Positions 59,205-64,000 of a DNA stretch of 64,000 nt are shown piece by piece. The DNA lies in assembly GCF_020880815.1 (NCBI RefSeq), contig NZ_JAJITD010000014.1, positions 1-64,000 of the forward strand, written 5' to 3'. The position numbers and the translations under genes are program-made. The DNA is from Paraburkholderia sejongensis (lineage in GTDB: Bacteria; Pseudomonadota; Gammaproteobacteria; Burkholderiales; Burkholderiaceae). How positions within the stretch are numbered: position 1 is the first letter of the stretch; the number at the start of each line of letters is the position of its first letter. The notes under the pieces were generated by a model. That model was not told the DNA's origin, did no database searches, and saw only the letters and a list, made by a program, of their open reading frames with translations.

Positions 59205-60176
59205 TTACCAGGGCCATGCGACGGACGTGCCGAGATGCTCTGTCTGCGCATGCCGATAGAGAAACTCTGCAACCGTCAGGTCCTGTAATGCAAGGCCGGT
59301 CATATCGAACACGGTGATGTCGGTCGCGGCGCGCTCGAAAGAGACCGTGCCGGCCAGCAGGTCGCCGATTTCCGTGCACGGCAACGACGGCGCCCACTGG
59401 CATTCGCCGATGCTGCGCGCCTGAACCTCGTCGTCGACGAAAATGCGCGCGCGTTGCAGCACTGCGTCAGGCAGTTCGCGCTTGCCGTCGGTGTCGGCGC
59501 CGACGCAGGTCAGGTGCGTGCCGGGCTGCACCGCGGCGGCCTCGAACAACGCACCGCCGCCCGGCGTCGCGGTAATGACGATATCGCTGTCAGCAACCGC
59601 ATCGTTGCGGTCTTTCGCAACGCCAATTGCGCACCGGTCGTGAAAAGCGGCCTCGAACGCCGGGTCGGTCGCACCGCTGACATTCACGTATTGAACCGTG
59701 CAACGCTGCGGGAGCAGTTTCAGTGCATATTGAAGCTGAACCCTCGCCTGAACTCCGGTACCGAACACGCAGATCCGCGTGCTGTCCTGCCGTGCGAGTT
59801 GCTGTAGTCCCAAACCGCCGGCGGCGCCGGTGCGCGCGGTGGTAATCGCGTTGCCGTCCATGATGCACAGCGGGCGGCCAGTCGAAGGATCGAACAGAGC
59901 AATGGTCGCCTGATGCGGTTCGCCGCCGGCGCCCCGGTTGGCCGGCCAGAATCCGGCCGCCTTGAAACCGAGAAGATTGCGGCTTGCGATGTCGCCGGAC
60001 TTGATGCCGAACACACCCCCCGTATGCAACTTCTCGCGCACGACAGGGAAAATCCGTCCGGCTCGCCGGCTGTGCAGGATGAATGCTTCGCGAACCGCGG
60101 CCATGACCTGCTCGGCTTGCAGAGCAGGTTCAACCACATCGCGGTCGAGAAGGAGCAGCTTTGCATCGGTCGGCAT
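59205..60176 (-). CDS. Ornithine cyclodeaminase/mu-crystallin family reductase
   Basis: A 323-residue NAD(P)-binding protein. N-terminal dimerisation part (MPTDAKLLLLDRDVVEPAL...FPVVREKLHTGGVFGIKSGDI) and a Rossmann fold (ICVFGTGVQARVQLQYAL, about residue 130). GANRGAGGEPHQATIALFDPSTGRPLCIMDGNAITTARTGA-like text is standard for the family. Members include iminosuccinate reductase, pyrroline-2-carboxylate reductase and ornithine cyclodeaminase. Followed by the ammonia-lyase in an operon, iminosuccinate reductase is an attractive guess (inference). A promoter with an internal palindrome lies upstream. Confidence 0.87.
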   Translation of the reverse strand: MPTDAKLLLLDRDVVEPALQAEQVMAAVREAFILHSRRAGRIFPVVREKLHTGGVFGIKSGDIASRNLLGFKAAGFWPANRGAGGEPHQATIALFDPSTGRPLCIMDGNAITTARTGAAGGLGLQQLARQDSTRICVFGTGVQARVQLQYALKLLPQRCTVQYVNVSGATDPAFEAAFHDRCAIGVAKDRNDAVADSDIVITATPGGGALFEAAAVQPGTHLTCVGADTDGKRELPDAVLQRARIFVDDEVQARSIGECQWAPSLPCTEIGDLLAGTVSFERAATDITVFDMTGLALQDLTVAEFLYRHAQTEHLGTSVAWPW

Positions 60177-60208
60177 GGTGACGGTTTCCCAATTGGACGA
60201 TTCGGCGA

Positions 60209-60236
60209 TCTATACATTATGTCCAAATATGGACAA
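60209..60236 (-). promoter_or_regulatory. Promoter of the reductase-lyase operon with internal operator
   Basis: On the minus strand TTGTCC (-35 like) and TATAGA (-10 like) are 16 bp apart. The palindrome TGTCCAAATATGGACA (60220-60235; 6-bp arms, 4-bp spacer) lies between them, a classic place for a repressor. The transcript would start about 30 bp before the reductase ATG. Confidence 0.5.
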
Positions 60237-60400
60237 AGTATCAAGATGGTTGTACCGGGTGGCAGCGGCGCCAATCCGGGCCGCGACGAACGAATATTCG
60301 CATAATCGCTGCTGATTTCAGCGCCGGCAATCGGCAACGACACGAGCAACATCTCGCGCGCGCGAACGGCAAAGAGCCTATACAATGCGAAAAATTCTGG

Positions 60401-61045
60401 ATGAATCGTCCAATGACCAGGCGCAAACTCACTCGCGAGCAGCAGACAATCCTCGATCAGGTCAAGCACATTGCCGCCGGCCTGGGCGAAACGCTCGCGC
60501 CTTTTACCGAGGTCGTGGTCCACGATCTGCGGCATCCGAAGAACGCGATTCTGGCGATCCACAACAACCTGTCCGGGCGGCAGATCGGCGACCCCGCGAC
60601 CGAACTCGGCCTCGCGCGCATTGCCGATGCCCAATACCCGCAAGTGCTGGCGAACTACGCCAATCGTTTCGCGGATGGCCGGCAAGCGAAAAGCACCTCG
60701 ATCGGCATCAAGGACTCGGACGGGCACTACATCGCCGCGCTGTGCCTGAATGTCGACGTGACGCTGTTTCGCGGCATGGCCAACATGCTCGAACAGTTTT
60801 CCGCCCCTAAAACAGACGGTGTCGACGAATCGCTGGAGCACTCTGGCGCGCAGTCGCTGCGCGAGCGGATCGATCGGTTCGCGGTCGCCCTTGCGACGAC
60901 ACCGCAAGCGCTGCGCACCGACCAGCGCCGGGCGTTGATGCAGGCGCTAAGAGAAGAGGGCTATCTCGATCTGCGGCGCTCGATGGAGACGGTCGCCCAG
61001 CATCTGGGCGTCTCGCGCGCGACGGTCTATAACGACGCCAGATAA
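60401..61045 (+). CDS. YheO/DauR-type transcriptional regulator
   Basis: A 214-residue regulator with an N-terminal YheO-like PAS domain (about 15-135: LAPFTEVVVHDLRHPKNAILAIHNN...KSTSIGIKDSDGHYIAALCLN) and a C-terminal HTH_22 domain (LDLRRSMETVAQHLGVSRATVYN, about 190-212). DauR in Pseudomonas controls a D-arginine catabolic operon with an ornithine-cyclodeaminase-fold reductase, so association with the divergent reductase gene is expected. The start could be 60401 or the ATG at 60413. It ends in a strong terminator. Confidence 0.87.
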   Translation: MNRPMTRRKLTREQQTILDQVKHIAAGLGETLAPFTEVVVHDLRHPKNAILAIHNNLSGRQIGDPATELGLARIADAQYPQVLANYANRFADGRQAKSTSIGIKDSDGHYIAALCLNVDVTLFRGMANMLEQFSAPKTDGVDESLEHSGAQSLRERIDRFAVALATTPQALRTDQRRALMQALREEGYLDLRRSMETVAQHLGVSRATVYNDAR

Positions 61046-61048
61046 GAC

Positions 61049-61075
61049 AAATGCCGCCCGTCGCGGCATTTTTTT
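61049..61075 (+). terminator. Rho-independent terminator after the YheO-type gene
   Basis: AAATGCCGC and GCGGCATTT pair in a 9-bp perfect stem with a 5-nt loop (CCGTC), running straight into T7. It ends the regulator transcript 4 bp after the stop codon. Confidence 0.9.
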
Positions 61076-61124
61076 GAAGCAGGGCCGCGGGCGCGGCGGC
61101 GGCCCCAGTTCAACGCAATTCCGG

Positions 61125-61376
61125 CTACGGGTTACGCGGCTGCGCCTGCTGACCCTGCGCGGCGCGTTGCGCGTCGAGCCGCTGCTTCGCGGCGAGCACG
61201 CTTTCCGGGTAATGCACCCAATCGATCGGGTAATAGCCGACGGCGGCCAGATCGACCACCTCTTGCCGCACCTGCTGACGCGTCGCCGCGTCCTGACGGC
61301 TGGTTTGCGCGACCGACGGCATCGCCACCGGCGCGAGCGCGACCGCGACCGCGCAGATCTTCAAAGTCGTCTTCAT
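61125..61376 (-). CDS. DUF4148 small secreted protein
   Basis: An 83-residue exported protein of the DUF4148 family that is abundant in Burkholderia and relatives. Signal peptide MKTTLKICAVAVALAPVAMP with cleavage after the SVA of PSVAQTS; the mature part contains VRQEVVDLAAVGYYPIDWVHYPE, where GYYP matches the family core, then a Gln/Ala-rich tail. I take ATG 61376 because AAGGAG is 8 bp upstream; the GTG at 61385 overlaps the spacing. Function unknown. From here to 61865 I see no other gene. Confidence 0.82.
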   Translation of the reverse strand: MKTTLKICAVAVALAPVAMPSVAQTSRQDAATRQQVRQEVVDLAAVGYYPIDWVHYPESVLAAKQRLDAQRAAQGQQAQPRNP

Positions 61377-61865
61377 GTTGGGCACTCCTTGCGGCGTCGG
61401 GCGACGCCCTGTTCATGACATTGCGGCGTGACTTTACGTGGCAGTACGGAGCATCACGAGGCCGTACACGAACGAGTATAGGAGCGCGGTTTCTTCGCTG
61501 AGACAGGGCTTTTTAGCCGGCGCAATGGCTGGCGTCGCTGGTATTTTTGCCTGCGCCGCAAACCGGCGAGCGGTCGTTTCCGGTGACCGTGAACGAGTCT
61601 TGCGACGCCCATGCGTATACCAATTGCCAACTCGTCACGCTCGCCGGCAGTCATGCCGAACCCTTTCCCCCGCTAGGTGAAAACGATGATGAGCGCGGCG
61701 GCCGATTTCCTTGCGCGTCATAAGTTTATGGCCCAGAATCAGAAAAAATTCCACGGGACGCTTGTGGCATATTTAAGGCGGCTTTTGGTCCAATCAATCA
61801 GCCGCGCGCTCGGCTCGCACGGGCGTCCGCCCGCTGCTCGCGGCGGAAATACAGGAGACAATCAA

Positions 61866-63275
61866 ATGGAAGAGCTCACCAGCCTCAATGTGCGGGCGGG
61901 GACGGCCCGCGGCAGTTGGTATCGACGATGGTTCCTGCTTTTGCTGATCCTGGTATACGCGTCGAGCTTCGTCGACCGGATCATCATCGCGGTCGTGGGC
62001 CAGGCGATCAAGGTCGAAATGAACCTGAGCGATTTCCAATTGGGTCTGCTCGGGGGGCTCGCGTTTTCGATCTTCTACACCACGCTGGGCATCCCGATCG
62101 CGCGGCTCGCCGAGCGCTTCAACCGGGTGATGTTGATCTCCATTTCGATCATCGCGTGGTCCGCGATGACCGCGCTGTGCGGCACCGCCGGGACCTACTG
62201 GCAGTTGCTGCTGTATCGGCTCGGTGTCGGCATCGGCGAGGCGGGCAGCACGCCGACCGCACATTCGCTGATCGCCGATCAGTTTCCGCCGGCGCGGCGC
62301 GCGAGCGCGCTCGCGATCTACGCGCTCGGCCCGCCGATCGGCGTGATTGCCGGCGCGCTGGGCGGCGGCTGGGTGGTCCAGCATCTGGGTTGGCGGCCGG
62401 TGTTTTTCGTGGTCGGTCTGCCGGGCCTGATCTTCGGGCTGCTGACCTGGCTGACGCTGCGCGAACCGAAGCGCGGCGGCGCCGATCCCGACCTGAAGCT
62501 GGTCTCGCAGGAAGTGCCGCCGCTGAAAAAAGTGCTGGCGCTGCTGATGTCGAGCAAGGTGTTCGTGCAGATGCTGCTCGGTACGGTGGTCGGCGCGTTC
62601 GCGCAGTACGGGATCAACATGTTCATCCCGGTGTATCTGGTGCGCGTGTACGGGATGAGTTTCGCGCAGGCCGGGCTGATTTTCGGCCTTGTGGTCGGGA
62701 TCGGCGGGATTGTGGGCAATACGCTCGGCGGCTATTCGGCGGACTGGGCCAGCGCCCGCGACCGCCGCTGGTATGCGTGGGTGCCGGCGCTCGGCACGTT
62801 CGCCGGCTTTCCGCTGCTGGTGCTCGCATTTCTGCAGCACGACTGGCCGCTCGGCGTCGGTTTGCTGTTCGTCGCGACGCTGCTGCTGAACGTGTGGAAC
62901 GGGCCGACTTTCGCGATCGTGCACGGTCTGGTCGAGCCGCGCATGCGCGCCACCGCGGCGGCTATCGTGTTCCTGGTGATGAACCTGATCGGCCAGGGCT
63001 TCGGGCCGGCGACTATCGGCTTGCTGAGCGACCGCTTCGCGGCGCGGGCATTCTCAGGCGGCGACTATCGGCTGATGTGCAGCGGCCAGGGCGGCGGCGC
63101 ACACGCGGCGCACGGCGCACTCACCGCGGTGACCGATCCGATCGCGCTGGCATGCCGGGACGCGTCGGCAGTCGGCGTGCGCTACGCGATGCTCACCTTG
63201 ACCGTGGTGCTCGCATGGGCCGCACTGCATTACTTCCTCGCGTCGCGCCATATGCGCCGGCGCGAAGCCGCATAA
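61866..63275 (+). CDS. MFS transporter, Spinster-like
   Basis: A 469-residue permease of twelve helices. The first helix has LILVYASSFVDRIIIAVVGQAIKVEMNLSDFQLGLLGGLAF-like text with the FVDR motif, then GIPIARLAERFNRVMLIS (signature loop) and RLGVGIGEAGSTPTAHSLIADQFPPARR, typical of Spinster-type MFS members. GGAGACAATC upstream marks the ATG at 61866; the open frame extends 63 codons further up without conservation. The long loop at about 395-430 is unusual. The substrate is unknown. Downstream there is a hairpin (63286-63305) and a porin gene. Confidence 0.86.
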   Translation: MEELTSLNVRAGTARGSWYRRWFLLLLILVYASSFVDRIIIAVVGQAIKVEMNLSDFQLGLLGGLAFSIFYTTLGIPIARLAERFNRVMLISISIIAWSAMTALCGTAGTYWQLLLYRLGVGIGEAGSTPTAHSLIADQFPPARRASALAIYALGPPIGVIAGALGGGWVVQHLGWRPVFFVVGLPGLIFGLLTWLTLREPKRGGADPDLKLVSQEVPPLKKVLALLMSSKVFVQMLLGTVVGAFAQYGINMFIPVYLVRVYGMSFAQAGLIFGLVVGIGGIVGNTLGGYSADWASARDRRWYAWVPALGTFAGFPLLVLAFLQHDWPLGVGLLFVATLLLNVWNGPTFAIVHGLVEPRMRATAAAIVFLVMNLIGQGFGPATIGLLSDRFAARAFSGGDYRLMCSGQGGGAHAAHGALTAVTDPIALACRDASAVGVRYAMLTLTVVLAWAALHYFLASRHMRRREAA

Positions 63276-63285
63276 AGCCGCGCGC

Positions 63286-63305
63286 AGCGGCCGGTGCCGG
63301 CCGCT
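63286..63305 (+). terminator. GC-rich hairpin after the MFS gene
   Basis: AGCGGCCGG and CCGGCCGCT form a 9-bp perfect stem with a 2-nt loop, 10 bp after the stop. There is no T-run, so terminator function is uncertain. The rest of 63306-63627 (porin upstream region) holds no gene I can support. Confidence 0.35.
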
Positions 63306-63627
63306 CGCGCAGCGACTTCGCTCGCGGCGGGCGCTTTGGCTAGCGCTCGCGGCATCTTCCAGTACCGGCCCCGGCGTCCGCCGCGCGGCCTGATTCAGCT
63401 CCCTGTTTCGAGGTTCTCTCCATAGGCTCGCCCATGGTCCGCCTTTGCGCGTGGTAACGCCGGCGCGGGCGGCCCGTGGCCGGCGTTCGTCCGCCGCCCA
63501 TGGCCGCTGCGGCGCTTGTTAGGCCCAAAACCGGGGCCGAGCGGCCACCTGCTCTTTAGCCTTTGTGGAACGCGTAAACCCGAATTATAAATGCCAAAAA
63601 GCGCAACTAGTATCTGCAAATAACAAC

Positions 63628-63656
63628 GTGGTATTTATTAAAAGTAGTGTGGTATT
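63628..63656 (+). promoter_or_regulatory. Direct repeats in the porin promoter region
   Basis: GTGGTATT occurs at 63628-63635 and again at 63649-63656, 21 bp (two helical turns) apart, in an AT-rich patch 16 bp before the porin start. This resembles a direct-repeat activator site, or a coincidental duplication. Confidence 0.35.
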
Positions 63657-63671
63657 CATAAGGAGATAGAC

Positions 63672-64000
63672 GTGAAGAGACTGACCGCAGTTGGGGCAAT
63701 GACGCTGGCCATGACCGGGGCCGCACACGCGCAGAGCAGCGTCACGCTGTACGGCATCATCAGCACGGGGATCACCTACATCAGCAATCAGGGTGGCTCC
63801 AGCAACGTGAAGCTCGATAGCGGGATCAACCAGGCGAGCCGCTTCGGTCTGCGCGGCGTGGAAGACCTCGGCGGCGGTCTGCGCGCGGTGTTTACGCTCG
63901 AAAACGGTTTCGACCTGAGTAGCGGCAAGCTCACCAACGGCGGCGCGCTGTTCGGCCGGCGCGCCTATGTAGGTCTGTCCAGCGACCGCTTCGGCACGTT
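63672..64000 (+). CDS. Outer-membrane porin, 5' part only (runs off the window)
   Basis: An open frame from a GTG at 63672, preceded by AAGGAGA. It encodes signal peptide-like MKRLTAVGAMTLAMTGAAHA, then QSSVTLYGIISTGITYISNQGG, RFGLRGVEDLGGGLRAVFTLENGFD and GRRAYVGLSSDRFG. It is a paralogue of the porin at 55335 (same YGIIS..., ENGFD and F/Y-VGLSS landmarks). The remaining two thirds of the gene is outside the window, so completeness cannot be judged. Confidence 0.9.
   Translation, partial: MKRLTAVGAMTLAMTGAAHAQSSVTLYGIISTGITYISNQGGSSNVKLDSGINQASRFGLRGVEDLGGGLRAVFTLENGFDLSSGKLTNGGALFGRRAYVGLSSDRFGT

Overview
The window looks like a chromosomal segment of a beta-proteobacterium of the Burkholderia/Paraburkholderia group. 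The support is very high GC coding DNA, a Burkholderia-like 5S rRNA, OmpC-type porins with the MKxKLxxxxxxxxAxAQSSVTLYG-like start typical of that group, a DUF4148 secreted protein, and the density of LysR regulators paired with aromatic-catabolic genes. There are no tRNAs, no insertion sequences, no CRISPR array and no phage genes. The window begins at the end of an rRNA operon and ends inside a porin gene.

Layout. 1-170: 5S rRNA and its terminator. 409-5422: a minus-strand five-gene lower meta-cleavage operon (tautomerase, hydratase, decarboxylase, acylating acetaldehyde dehydrogenase, aldolase) with a divergent LysR gene and a clear LysR operator. 5471-6267: two small exported proteins. 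6687-21055: a seven-gene plus-strand carbon operon (phosphoketolase, EIIA-HPr-EI fusion, EIIC-EIIB permease, glycogen phosphorylase, glycogen debranching enzyme, AspT/YidE-type exchanger, D-lactate dehydrogenase), followed convergently by a CBS-BON protein. 21991-25495: AAHS-type transporter, LysR regulator, CDF transporter. 25496-26091: a gene-poor stretch with an AbrB-type antitoxin remnant. 26092-29307: homospermidine synthase, YgiC-type ATP-grasp ligase and YgiB-type lipoprotein, which I consider the most intriguing cassette. 29382-43816: a hydroquinone catabolic region (IclR regulator, sulfatase, TRAP transporter, MFS transporter, LysR regulator, two-subunit hydroquinone 1,2-dioxygenase, aldehyde dehydrogenase, maleylacetate reductase, intradiol dioxygenase, YCII protein, Rieske protein). 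43904-47494: AraC regulator, APC permease, glutathione transferase, HxlR regulator. 47543-56456: LysR regulator and a divergent acyl-CoA catabolic cluster ending in a porin. 56562-58087: an orphan trpC and a HAD phosphatase. 58206-61045: a 3-hydroxyaspartate dehydratase-like plus ornithine-cyclodeaminase-like pair with a YheO-type regulator. 61125-64000: DUF4148 protein, Spinster-like MFS transporter and a truncated porin.

How the genes work together. The carbon operon can import and phosphorylate a hexose, release glucose-1-phosphate from glycogen, split sugar phosphates by phosphoketolase to acetyl phosphate, and dispose of reducing power as D-lactate. This fits low-oxygen or energy-spilling metabolism, although I see no convincing Anr/FNR site. 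The hydroquinone region is nearly complete from ring cleavage to 3-oxoadipate, and its cytoplasmic sulfatase and TRAP importer suggest uptake and desulfation of an arylsulfate or similar ester as the upper step (inference). Two near-identical LysR boxes tie the MFS gene and the dioxygenase operon to the LysR gene between them. The Hss-YgiC-YgiB set suggests synthesis of homospermidine and its ligation to an unknown partner.
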